From Paramacrobiotus metropolitanus (lineage: Eukaryota; Tardigrada; Eutardigrada; Parachela; Macrobiotidae): a stretch of 64,000 nucleotides of DNA. The position numbers and the translations under genes were made by a program. How positions within the stretch are numbered: position 1 is the first letter of the stretch; every line of letters starts with the position of its first letter. The DNA is taken from positions 1,240,001 to 1,304,000 of the forward strand of contig NW_026570230.1 of assembly GCF_019649055.1 (NCBI RefSeq), in the 5' to 3' direction. Positions 1 to 11,128 of this stretch are shown here, piece by piece. Below the pieces are notes generated by a model, which was given only the letters and a program-made list of their open reading frames with translations, did no database searches and was not told where the DNA came from.

Positions 1-1121
1 GTAAGCAGCTGACCAAAACAATCTCGATAACGATCGTTACATATCATGTGCGACTTTAAAAATTAATGGATGCGCGCGGGCGGTCAAAAACTGCCGCATC
101 ATGGCAGAAGCCTTTTCGCGGCGTAAATTTCGAAACGCTTTGCCGTTCGTTTTATAAGCTCAAGCGTCTTACTGAGGAGGTATGTATACAACTGAGAGCT
201 TCCACGCCTCACTATAACTAATAAAATGCAGTAATAATCATCATGCAAGAATGCAGAATATAGAATGCAGTAACAATCATAAGAATGTGATTATATAGAA
301 TGCAGTAATAATCATCTCATAGAATGCAGTAATAATCATCATGTAGTGTAATGTACGGTATCTAATTTTTCGACATGCTTGGACAATGCAGCAAATGTAG
401 TAACGATTTCTGATAGAATGACGCGTTTGCGATCGTTGTCAGAATGCCGGACTGTATTGGGTGTATCGGAGAATTTTCTCACCGGAAGCGATCCCGGTCA
501 ACCAACAGGTGACATACCACGACGTAGGACCGTCCACCTCGCCACTGGTCAATGATTCAGCGCACACCTACTGGATCGAGTACGTTAACTACGACAGTCT
601 CAATTCCACGGACTGCGTGTACGGCTTCTTCGTGGGGACGATCGGACAGAGCGGACTGCTAACCGGACTGATTATACCGAACACGGCGGCTGGAGCACCA
701 CGTAAGCGGTGTGTACGCGCTTTCGTTACATTTAACCGGATATTTTCTACGTTCTTTAGAGCCCTTCACCCTGATGACCCTACATTCCGATCAGACATCG
801 GTCCTCTATTACGGATGCGGAGCGCCCAATCTGCAGACGGGGATCTGCGATGCGCCGGTCGTGGTGCACAGTATTCGTCCCAATCCACTGCAGATGAGCC
901 AGGCCGATAAAGATGCACTGGATGCGTTGGAGAATTCGTTTTTTAACAAATATGGTTGCAATGCTGCCAATGACGTAGCGCTGATTCTGCACACGGCTAG
1001 CAAACCTCTGTGTACTTTTGTTGCACCCACGGAATGTATGCAAAAGCACATAACCGGCTACGAGCAAGTAGCCAACGCTAGTGCTACAACCGGCACAACA
1101 TCGCCGTCAAATAAATATTAA
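1..1121 (+). CDS. Lipocalin-like secreted protein, 3' two exons (gene enters from left edge)
   Basis: The first bases of the window are a perfect splice donor (gtaagc), so the window starts inside a gene whose earlier exons lie to the left. The intron 1-442 ends at a cag acceptor. The coding exons are 443-701 and 760-1121 (TAA), joined in phase 1. The first exon opens with NAGLYWVYRR, which recalls the GxWY-type N-terminal motif of lipocalins. The second contains LMTLHSDQTSVLYYGC followed by paired cysteines and a C-terminal SKPLC. The order beta-strand, YYGC, alpha-helix, terminal cysteine resembles apolipoprotein D-type lipocalins, which are secreted carriers of small hydrophobic ligands. 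N-glycosylation sites are visible (NDS, NST). An AATAAA overlaps the stop region. The family call is pattern-based and moderate. A lineage-specific secreted beta-barrel is an alternative. Confidence 0.5.
215..345. repeat. Degenerate tandem repeat in intron (unit near AGAATGCAGTAATAATCATC)
   Basis: At least four imperfect copies of a roughly 20-25 base unit (AGAATGCAGTAATAATCATC and close variants) follow one another inside the first visible intron. They begin near 221, 262, 297 and 323. Some copies carry short insertions such as the extra bases around 280-296. It looks like a young minisatellite with no coding potential. Confidence 0.75.
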
Positions 1122-1400
1122 ATTCTTAATTAAATCGGTGCTCGGATTTATGAATGTAAACTTGTGACAATAATCAGGCGGAAAATCACGAACCACTCAA
1201 GCACTGAGCACCTCTCAGGAACAGACCGTTTAGAATGATGGTTCGTTTTCAAACAATTGTTGTGCCATTCAACGTGTTGCCAGTTTACTTTGCAAAATTT
1301 GAAATTATTAAGCGCGTCTAAGGTCTCAGGAGCCGGGCATTAGGGTTAATACAACCACAACTAGTTGGGAATGTATTTCACTAAAAACAATTGTTGCCCG

Positions 1401-2600
1401 TCAAGAAGCGGTGGGGTTTTCCGAAGTAGCGGGTGGATGTTTTTCTGGAGAAACGGGTTTTCGTCTGCATGTAATTCCTCTCCGGATGCACTGTCGCAAA
1501 GCCAGCGCTACAGCTTGCCGGTATTGTGGGCTTATTGTCAGTAGGATGACCTGCAACAAAATTCAGCAATAAAACACCACCCCAGTTAAGGCAATCGAAT
1601 GTAAAACCACCTAGCTGCATCGCTAAGTTGGACCTTTAAACAATAACACTACGTAACCGGTCTGTGAAGGAAGCCGATTGTTAAGAGGCACTCGTACCGG
1701 AATGATGAGAAATCCGCATGTATATGAAAATCTCAGCCAGACTGTTATTTCTGGTGATCGATTGTACACTTCCGGCATGGACGCCACAAACACGGGTATG
1801 GTGAGAAATCCAGCCGCATCAATAAAATATTGGACAAAGGTCACGAGTGCAAAGGCTTGGCGCTTTCTTGTCATGTTGGTCGATGACCTTACCGAAGGTT
1901 GGGCATATAACAAACACTTTAGCTGATTAAATAAGACTTTCGTTCCCAAAACAATGTAACACAATCCGGAGATGGACATGGGAATGTAGGTGCCCACCGC
2001 TGTCACCATTACTCCCGCAAGGTTGATTTGCGCAAAACTACACACTCCCAGACGATTTCGAAAATAGCCACCCGATACACCAAAAACCGGCGGAATGCTC
2101 CAAACCGTCCCGAAAAAAATTGCCAAGGACGTGATTAATGTAAGAAATTTTGCACTATACCATGTGCGATATTCGTGCGGAAAAACAACGGCACACAAGC
2201 GATTTATGGCCAGAATTGTTTCTAGCCAAATTATGATGCCAAACAGCGACAAAAATATAACCATTACAACGTTGCAGTAGGCGGCTGGCGCTCGCCAACA
2301 ACCAAGTAGTCCTCCATATAACGGTAGGGCATACGCAGGATACGCAACTACGGAAGCGAATGATTGCATTAGGAGTATTATGGCTACCAAGATGTTGGCG
2401 CCCTTTCGAGTCTGCTTCCGGTTAAGCACACTGAATCCCAGAACGAAGTTGACCGTACTGGCGCTGATGCAAAGGATGAAAAAGATGACTATCCATGCGG
2501 TAGATGACTGTATGACCACGTCCCCAATATGAAGATTAGTGGTGTTTGAAACATTGAGTGGTGTACTGAAATTCGTATAAGAGGGAGCTGCGCAAGACAT
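1401..2600 (-). CDS. Divergent rhodopsin-like (family A) G protein-coupled receptor
   Basis: This is a two-exon gene of about 350 residues. Exon 1 is 2600-1698 (ATG at 2600, then MSCAAPSY) and exon 2 is 1550-1401 (TGA), joined in phase 0 at a CCG/gtacga donor and a ttgttgcag acceptor. Without splicing, the reading frame runs into unrelated sequence after TM6. The splice restores a seventh helix ending PVILLTISPQYRQ, followed by a basic tail. Seven hydrophobic segments are visible, with N-terminal NFS, NVS and NTT glycosylation sites. The usual DRY is ETILAINRLCAVV (NRL) and the usual NPxxY is IIPVILL, so both activation motifs are altered. The NR-CAVVFPHEY stretch resembles chemosensory-type receptors of nematodes (Srx/Srsx), but the ligand is unknown. 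An orphan or chemosensory role is inference. Confidence 0.85.
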
Positions 2601-4225
2601 TTTGTGCAAAACTGCAGACGAGACTGACAGTTAACACCGTACTGATCATGACATTATTGCGACAACACATTCAAAATGCATTTCATCGGTACCGATCCTT
2701 GCATTTTTTTCTGGAATATGCAATTTTATATGCTCGACGTGGCGATCCAGATGCTTTCTCCTCCGCATTACCGATTCCGGATGCAAGTAAACGCTGGGTA
2801 TATAGTAAACGTCAATAATGCACAATATCACGTTGAATGACACATTTAAAGTTTACGATTTATCCCTTGTCTTCCTGGTCAAAAGGATTCCGTGTAATAA
2901 ATGCACCGTCAAAGGAACCAGAGTGCAATTTACAAATGCGGTACACATGGTATTGCAAACATGTTTTTAGAACCTAGAGGTACAATACAAGGATAGTATA
3001 CTGTTTACGCATTAATGGCTACTGCCTAATTTAATGTTATCGATCTGGTGAGTGTTAGATTTCGGGTTGGGAAGACACTGCCGTGACGGATATGCAGCTT
3101 ATCTTGCGCTTTAATTGGCATTTTAGGCTAACTGGGACGCTGTATCTGTAATGTAATACGTGGCGGTGCATTAGAAGCGAGCATGCGTAAAGAGATGGAA
3201 AACGTGACATCAACAAGGAACGTTTCATCTGATAATTGAATTCATCTTCAAAAAGTGTGTTCTTGGTAAACTGCTGTCCGGTGGAATTTTGTTAGGTCTT
3301 TCAATTCACTTTTGTGTACTTTTAACATTTTTAGCAAGAAAAGCGTCTGCGTATTATACATGTCCCTGTACACATGTTTTCACCAAAAAGTTGGTGACTG
3401 GTATTATATATGCACACATTTAGGGCGGAGTTAAAGTCACGCAATCACAAGCCAGTATGCACACTGTAAGTTGTACCTTTAATGAAGAGGAGCGTGCATC
3501 TGTTATGACGCACACTCGGAAGTCAACTCATCGGGAAATCCGTAAATGCACTTTAAAAGAACAGTCAAACTTGGGAGCGTGCTTCCAGGAATGACGATGA
3601 ATGAACATTGAACAAATAATGTTCTACTTCGGGAAAAATAGGTGGTACGATTCTTACCGTAGTTTAGGTTATATTTAATCAGCTGTCATCGTGATATAAG
3701 TTAGTCCTTCATTATCACAGTACTCTGTTTGCATTGTCCTTAAATGTAAACAGCAGTCAAGCTGGGAAAACGCCTGTTCTCAATTACTTGACCGGATATT
3801 GCGGTCGGCTAAAAAACCTATCGCACAGCGCGATTAATATTCCCTAAAGGCTAGGATCGACCACACAAAACTCACAGATCATGCGCCACAGCGAATTCTG
3901 TCGTGCTACCGTTAGCAGTAAATATAGGCAGCTCATTCTTGTGAAGGTTATGAAACAAAGCCAGAAAAACTCAGTAATAAATGCGTGGTCGTTACATGGA
4001 TAACGTTACATGGATAACGCTGATGTGTGGGGTGTTTGCTGATACGGATTATACGCAGTGCAGAATCGACAGAATTTGCCATTTTAAAATGTTCTCGCTG
4101 GTTTCCGGTTTCTGACAGAACCAAGTTTCTTCATCTTTCTCGAAGTTACCTTATTGGTCAGTCAACGCCCTCTCCGTGACCTTTCTGGGACCTTTTGCGT
4201 GGCTGAAACGATGCAGTTGTGAATT
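2601..4225. other. Intergenic region, no gene seen
   Basis: This AT-rich spacer lies between the divergently placed GPCR and GC1. No reading frame with protein character is present. A small direct duplication of about 15 bases (GTTACATGGATAAC) sits at 3992-4019. Both promoters should lie here. I could not identify a convincing TATA element for either gene. Confidence 0.6.
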
Positions 4226-7200
4226 ATGTCGGTGATCAAATGTCAGCTGCTCATAATAATAATGTGCGTTATGCTGCGTGCGCGTGTATGTCTCGCAAAA
4301 AATCGAACCTTTTCCGTGGAGATTATCACCTTTACGGCAATCAGTAGCATTAAGATGAGCATATCCTGGCCATGGGTTGCGCTCATGTACGACGACGCAC
4401 TGGATAATATCCGAAGTGAATTTCCTGAAAATTTTGTAATTACCCAAACCTACCTTACGGATCCCTTATTTGAAGACTGCTCCGATATGACGGCAGAAGC
4501 GAGTTTTCTCGTATCGCAAAGATATTATCAACGCCAAATGATACCGAACGTGACAGTGCTGTTATATTCCGGTAAGATTGCAAGACTATCAAAAGGCGCA
4601 AATCCTTTATGTTGAATATTTTTTTATTATTAATATTCGAAGTCTCGAGCAGAACTTATTATATTTCAAACCCCACCTTGTATATAAATGTGCTTTGTTT
4701 TGCGTGTACAGGTTGTACCGAAAGTATCGAGCTCAATGCTTTGGCAGCAGGTAAGCCGATATCATATTACTGGTAATCGAGCGATTATGGAACCGTAGAA
4801 TGAAGTATTTATTGGATGCTTTTGTTTTTTTTTCTAGGGTGGAATATCCTGCACTATACAAGGTTCAAAGTTGTTTGCATACATGATACGAATATTCATT
4901 TAATTGTGACGAACGCGCATTATGCACATTTATCTGCATCATTTTCTCAGGCTATTGTAGAAGTCACCGACTGTATTATTTAAGCACGTACTATTCATCG
5001 TATAGCTTCTCTAACGTAAAGAAGAGTAGTGTATGCGCAGTAAAGTAATTCAACCTGTAACTGTAAAATTTTCAGTAGTAATAATTATTTTGATTGGTAC
5101 AATACCGTAACCGCGCGAAAAATGGCGTATTCTGCATGCATATTAAGTTCAAAATAAAATTTTACATTATTTTTCACCGTCTACTTCTTGACGTACGCAC
5201 ATTTCAATTTTTTACATTTTACAGCACAGTCGCTACGGATGTATGGACGCAAACGCATGGATTTGCATCCACCTGGATTACATCGTCATTACTATCGCTA
5301 AGCGCTCTGGAACAGTTTGTCGCCAAAATATTCGAGACGTACCAATGGAAATCGGTGCTCTTGCTGCTAGACCGGACAGAGTTCTCTAATCAGTGGTTTA
5401 TTGGCGCTTCTCAGACTGTCGCTTCCAGCATCGAAAACCATATTCGCGATTGTCAGATTTATCGACGAACGTTTCTGGACGAGCGAAGGCCAGACAACAG
5501 TACCAATATGGACTTTCTAATGGAAGCCAAGCAACTTTGTCGCAGTATGTACGTTTTACAAGTTGTATTTACAGACAATTGTACAAGTGTTGAACGGTCA
5601 TTGCAGTCATAATATTTTTTGGAACAACTGAAAACTTCCGCAGAATTCTGGCAAGTTTTTAACTTGGAGTGCACGGTGTGCGGTGAAACTAATTCACATA
5701 CGAATTCAATTCGTCGTTTCTAGGCCGAATCAACCAAGTCAAACATGGCTAATGGTGAATTTGTAAGACCCGCTTAAATTGACCAGCCACAGTAACATAT
5801 ATCCCTCCAGTCCTACATTGTTGCAGGTTTATATTACGGTAGAACCTTATCCACACCCTTCGTGGGGAAATTACTCATGGAAATTTAATGATGACCTCGA
5901 TGAAGTGAGTTATTCCTGCGTATTTTGGCCTTCTGTATTTTTATGATCCACCGCTTTTTATTTTTAGATACTTGAGGAAACATGGCGTTCAGTATTAGTG
6001 ATTACTTTGGCCGAAACAGAAACCGGTCGACTGCAGATTCTTGCCCCTCGATTTCCCGTATGGAAAGCCCGTGCGAAAGAAGTCTATGGCTTTGACATTC
6101 CAGACGATGAAAGCGTAAAATACTGGCTGAACAGCTAAATTAAATATACTATATACTATAAATGTAATCAGGTGAAGCTGTTTTTCAGATAAATTTTTCT
6201 CAACTTTCGGCTTACGAAGCCATGTCGATCTTCTCAAAGGTTTGTAGATGTCGCAAATTCACAGAACGGTCATCATCAAAATTCTGTGCGAAAAAGGTTC
6301 TGCGAGAGGCCATCGTGGAACAGCCTCTACGAAACTGGAGCAATGGCACGGAATTTGCCGAAAGGTTTCACAATCGAAAGGTCGATGTAGTTACCGGACC
6401 AGTTAGGTTCAGTGAAGATGGAAGTCGGCGTGTTAATCTTGTACTTCGAGACTACAACACCACAACCGGTCGCCTAGAGGTGTGTGTCGATCATACTGAG
6501 CATTCTTGTCCTCCCTAAATCGACCAGATATAATTATGTGTATGCCGGTGTTTTAGCCTGTACTTCTTTACGATTCGCTGACCAATGCGCTTCAATCATT
6601 GGGTCCCATTGACTGGCCGTATCGAGATACGCCGCCACCCGATGCACCAGTGTGCGGATTTAGCGGCGGTTTATGTGCTCTTAGTAAGTTCATATTATTT
6701 TATAAAGCTGCTATGATCATATGTACAGATACTTGTATGTAAGTTGTACAGATACTATCACATGGTCAGTTAACCATAACTGAATCAGTTTAATTTCACT
6801 TACAGTTAATTGTTTGTTTATTTAACGGTTATATTTCTCGTTATAGGTGGCCCTAAGTCATAACCATAGCAGTTTTTTTGTTATACATAGTAAATAATAT
6901 TTACCAGAATTTTCAACAATTTGTTTAGGCAACAACCAATTGTACACCACTGTGGTAGCTACGGTTTGCGCGCTTCTGTTTCTTCTTCTCGGTTTCGGAG
7001 CTGCGTTCAGGTATGTTTATTTATCGAACAAATCATTAGCCCTTTTCAATCATCTAAATTCTTTTTAACTAGGAAATGCCGGCAGACCAAGAAAGAGCTG
7101 ACGTCCAGGCGATGGGAGATCAACCGCGCAAACTTGAAATGCCCAGATTTTCACAGCCTAATCGTGAGCGACGGCTCGGCCGGGTCATTACGCTTACGGC

Positions 7201-9406
7201 GTCGCCATATGCATGATAAGAAGCCTAGCCTTCCACTGCCACTTGGGGAACGGAAATCGGACATATCTGTGTTTACGGTTGGAAAAGTTTTAGTGTTTTC
7301 GAATAAAGCTAATTGCTTAAATGCAAGTACATCGTGGAATAAATTTGCATGAATTCAGATTGATCATAAAGGTCATTTTCCTCATGGAGAGATGAGTTAC
7401 AACGATCGGCAGGTTTGGGCGAAAGAGATACCGTGCATGTACCCTCTGGATGAACTACCAAAATCCGCTACGAAGATATTAGCGCAGGTCATTTCGCGTT
7501 GCATAATAAGTCGGGTATTACATCGTGCGATTGGTAATCAGGTTTTGCCTTGCAGCTGATTGGGCTGTACCATCAAAATGTAAACACTTTTATTGGAATT
7601 TGTACAGCCTATGACGGTGTCTCCATGCTTTTTCTGGATGAGTATTGCAAGCGCGGCTCTTTACACGACATGCTGTCCACGCAAAAACCTGATCCGGAAC
7701 TGAAAAAGTCATTCGTCCAGGATATAATATTTGTAAGCAAATTTAACATATGTCATCGCATCATCATGTCATTACATAAGCGATAAATAATTTTTAGGGA
7801 TTGCGTTTTCTTCACGAGGCGACCGTAAAGATGCATGGATTTTTAACCAGTTCTTGCTGCCTTATTGATGGGCGGTTTATCCTGAAAATTGCTAAAGTAT
7901 GCCAACACAAGGTCACTAAGATTCTCAGCGGCGCACAGAAATCAAGGAATTTCAAATTTGCGGACCTATTTTGGACTGCACCAGAGCGTATACTCCAAGC
8001 CGGAAAAGCTGAGCCGACGCAAAAGAGCGATATCTATTCAATGGCCATAATTATTGCCGAAATTTACATGGGAACGCTTTTGTATAATCAGCCTCCTGAA
8101 GGTACGAGTATTTCACATGTCTAACTGAGATTCAGGAAACAAGAGTTTGTGCTTGCAGATTTATACGAACAGATTACTGTTGCCAAAAATATTTCTTGCC
8201 GGCCGTTTATTGATCATTCTCATGTGCCCGATGACCTTATTCCGGTGCTTCAAAACTGCTGGCACGAAAAACCAACAAGTCGACCAACCATACAGCAAGC
8301 TCAGACTAGTATTTTTCGTAAACTCATCATATCTGGTCGGGATAAATTAGTGGATAAGATGTTGAAACGCCTGGAGACATATTCTGAAGATCTGGAGGTC
8401 AGGGTGTACGAGCGCACACTGGAGCTTCAACGTGAACAGAGAGAAAGCGATTCCTTATTAGCTGAAGTCTTTCCCAAGTAAGACATCGTATGCCGTACTA
8501 TCTTCCCCCTTACAATCTCTTGCAATACTTTCTAGATCATTCGTCCAAAGACTGAGGATGCGAGAATACATCAAGCCAGAAATGTTTGAGCAGGTTTGTA
8601 GTGACCACCAAAATATGCGTTAATAAAGCTGTTGAGGCGATTTGCCTTTAGGTGACAGTCTACTTCAGCGATATCATCGGATTCGCCGAGATTGTCAACA
8701 CAGCCACGCCCTACGAAGTCATAAGTTTTTTGGGTAGTACGTATGCTGCGTTTGATCAAATTATTCCGTCGTTCGATGTATACAAAGTGGAGACCATAAA
8801 CGATTCTTATGTGGTAGGAATATACAGTGCAGTACTTAGTTCTGCTTTCAGAACAAAAACGCTGCTGTATTTTTGTAGGTGGCCAGTGGACTGCCGATCA
8901 AGAACGGTGACAACCATGCACTGGAAATAGTCGCCATGGCTTGTTTTTTGATGAAGGTCTACTACAAGTCAATCTTCCGTGGAGAAACCGATTTACGGAT
9001 AGGCATACACACGGGTAGGACAGCCACCGTTTTAATCTGGAAAAGTTATTCAAAGTCATCTTTCTAACGTTTGCAGGACCTCTTGCGGCGGGGATTGTTG
9101 GGACCAAAGCTCCACGTTATTGTTTGTGAGTATACAGCTTTTTATCTGATTTTATTATGGTGGACTCCGCGGTCCGTAGACAAAACGTTGTTGATTTTCG
9201 GCAGATTTGGTGATACCATGAACACGGCCAGCAGAATGGAAAGCCACGGTGAGGCTGGTCGAATTCACATCAGCAGCCAGACGGCTGCTCTTATTGGTTC
9301 TGCCGCCAAATTTGTTCTACAGCCGCGCGGTCATACTGTGATTAAAGGAAAGGGCGAGATGTTCACATTCTGGTTGGAATGGCATTTAAGCTTTTTGGAT
9401 AGTTAG
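4226..9406 (+). CDS. Receptor guanylyl cyclase 1 (GC1)
   Basis: This is a single-pass receptor predicted to convert GTP to cGMP, about 1073 residues. Exons: 4226-4571, 4712-4750, 4838-4862, 5225-5544, 5607-5650, 5724-5762, 5827-5904, 5968-6114, 6189-6239, 6297-6479, 6557-6683, 6929-7010, 7073-7277, 7359-7487, 7556-7732, 7798-8101, 8159-8477, 8536-8593, 8652-8813, 8879-9014, 9077-9125, 9205-9406. Order: signal peptide (LLIIIMCVML), ANF-receptor-like ectodomain, one membrane helix (VVATVCALLFLLLGF), kinase-homology domain with VWAKEI and FWTAPE but no HRD or DFG, coiled-coil dimerisation linker, and class III cyclase domain. Catalytic FSDIIGF, KVETIND and LFGDTMNTASRME keep both metal aspartates, the guanine-selecting glutamate and the transition-state Asn and Arg. 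The glycine of ETIGD is Asn. The exon 5 donor is GC-AG (gcaagt). It is the first of three direct tandem paralogues. Ligand unknown. Confidence 0.93.
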
Positions 9407-11128
9407 TGAACAAGCTTTGTGTTTTCATAAAAAAATTGCACGTCAAAATCCTATCTTAAAGTTGCAAAGCATATCGTTCTGATTTGTCTTTCTAGATTTG
9501 TGTGATCACTTAAACTTACGGCTGAGCACTACTAACTAGTAAATTGAAAGTACTCTTACAAATTATGTACATGGAGTTTTTTGGCAAAATAACCTTTTAA
9601 TTAAAAATCAATAATTCACGGCGACTACGGCAAAACCTCTGACACACCAATCCTTCAGAAATTTAACAGCTTCTATTTGCTATAGCCTACAAGTAAGTCA
9701 TTTTAATTGAACCTTTCGCTGATAATACATTCCTATTTTTACGTCTGATGCATCGATGGATCAGATGCTGCCTTTGTGCCCTGGAGTTTGCGTCCGGTCG
9801 CTGACTGGCCACCTCTATAGATAAAGTTTTAGAGAATTACTGGAGAGTTTTGTCTTTCCGGAACCGCAAAATTTTTAATTACATTTTTCCAGGCTAAAGT
9901 AGTATCGAGGTTAACTGCAAATTTATTTACTCTACAGGTGCTTTCGTAGCCATTATCCCGGTTCTACGGCAAGCAATTTTTTGACCTGCTTGAGACATCG
10001 GCGGAGCACAACACGCCGTCTTTAGAGCGGCATGTTTCAGTATACTTATGGAGCCCGTTTTCATATACATTTTTACGTCTAAAAGACATGGTCTATGGAG
10101 CTATATTATGGCATTTTGAAACTCAAATAACACCCATCCTAATGACATCTTTTGGATGTAGAAAACATGAGCGCTTTTTTCTCGAATAGAACCGGGTATA
10201 GTCAGTTCCAGCTATCGTCATACTGAACATGTAAACAGAGGCAGTAATGGACAGTATGTGATGGTAACTGAACTACATAGTCGAGGTAACAAGGCTAAGC
10301 TAACACCGGTAAATCTGCCTGATTTTCGAATTTTACTGACCGTACTGCAAGCATATACCGTGAATACCACTTTAATAGGCACGGCCATAAGATAGTCCAA
10401 AATGCAAACGCGGGCACGCTACTCCAAAGATAAAATTTACCGTTAATTAATCAGGAAGATAAATCTTAATCATGTGGAAATAGTCAGGATACCGTATGTT
10501 GCCTGCATATGTAGCGAAACCAGTTACCATGCTATGGGTCTGCTGCTCTAACTAGGCAACTCCTTACTATGCAACCTTGGAATAAGCAAGTGTGCTGCGT
10601 GAATACAAGAGACAAGAAAACGTGGGAGAATATTCTCGTTGCGTCAGCCAAAGTACACGGATGGCCTAGTACCGGAAGTAATTAATGACAGATTTGATCG
10701 ACAAATCGAGTATCTTCATATAAACGTTGACGCTGTTTTACTGTATCGAAGTGATTCGTGAACAGCAGAAATATCCGCAGCTAGGTAGCTACAGAGTATG
10801 TCGGATCGTAGAAGCGATGTTCACACCGACAGAGCATTACAGTACGGTCAATACATCGGAAAATCCCAGGGTTTTATTATAATCGTTATAATATTTATCT
10901 GCATACAATCGAAGATTTCGTATCAAGTTTCCCTCCCATAGTACTTTTACTCACAGGATCCATCATCGATTAAAATCTGCATAGTGTAATATGGTGGTAG
11001 CCAGTCACTTTCTATCAGAATATCAAAATATTATAGATACGTGAGGAGAAGGCTCTTTCTATCTAAATGGATGAACCGTTCGTTTTTAATCCTTTTCATT
11101 GATAGACTTTTTGGGTAATAACTGCACA
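9407..11128. other. Intergenic region between GC1 and GC2, no gene seen
   Basis: This 1.7-kb AT-rich spacer has no coherent coding frame. It must contain the GC1 polyadenylation signal and the GC2 promoter, but no unambiguous element could be assigned by eye. Confidence 0.55.

Noticed and set aside
1381-1620. 79-codon minus-strand frame
   Set aside because: It overlaps the real second exon of the GPCR in another frame; the spliced reading restores TM7.
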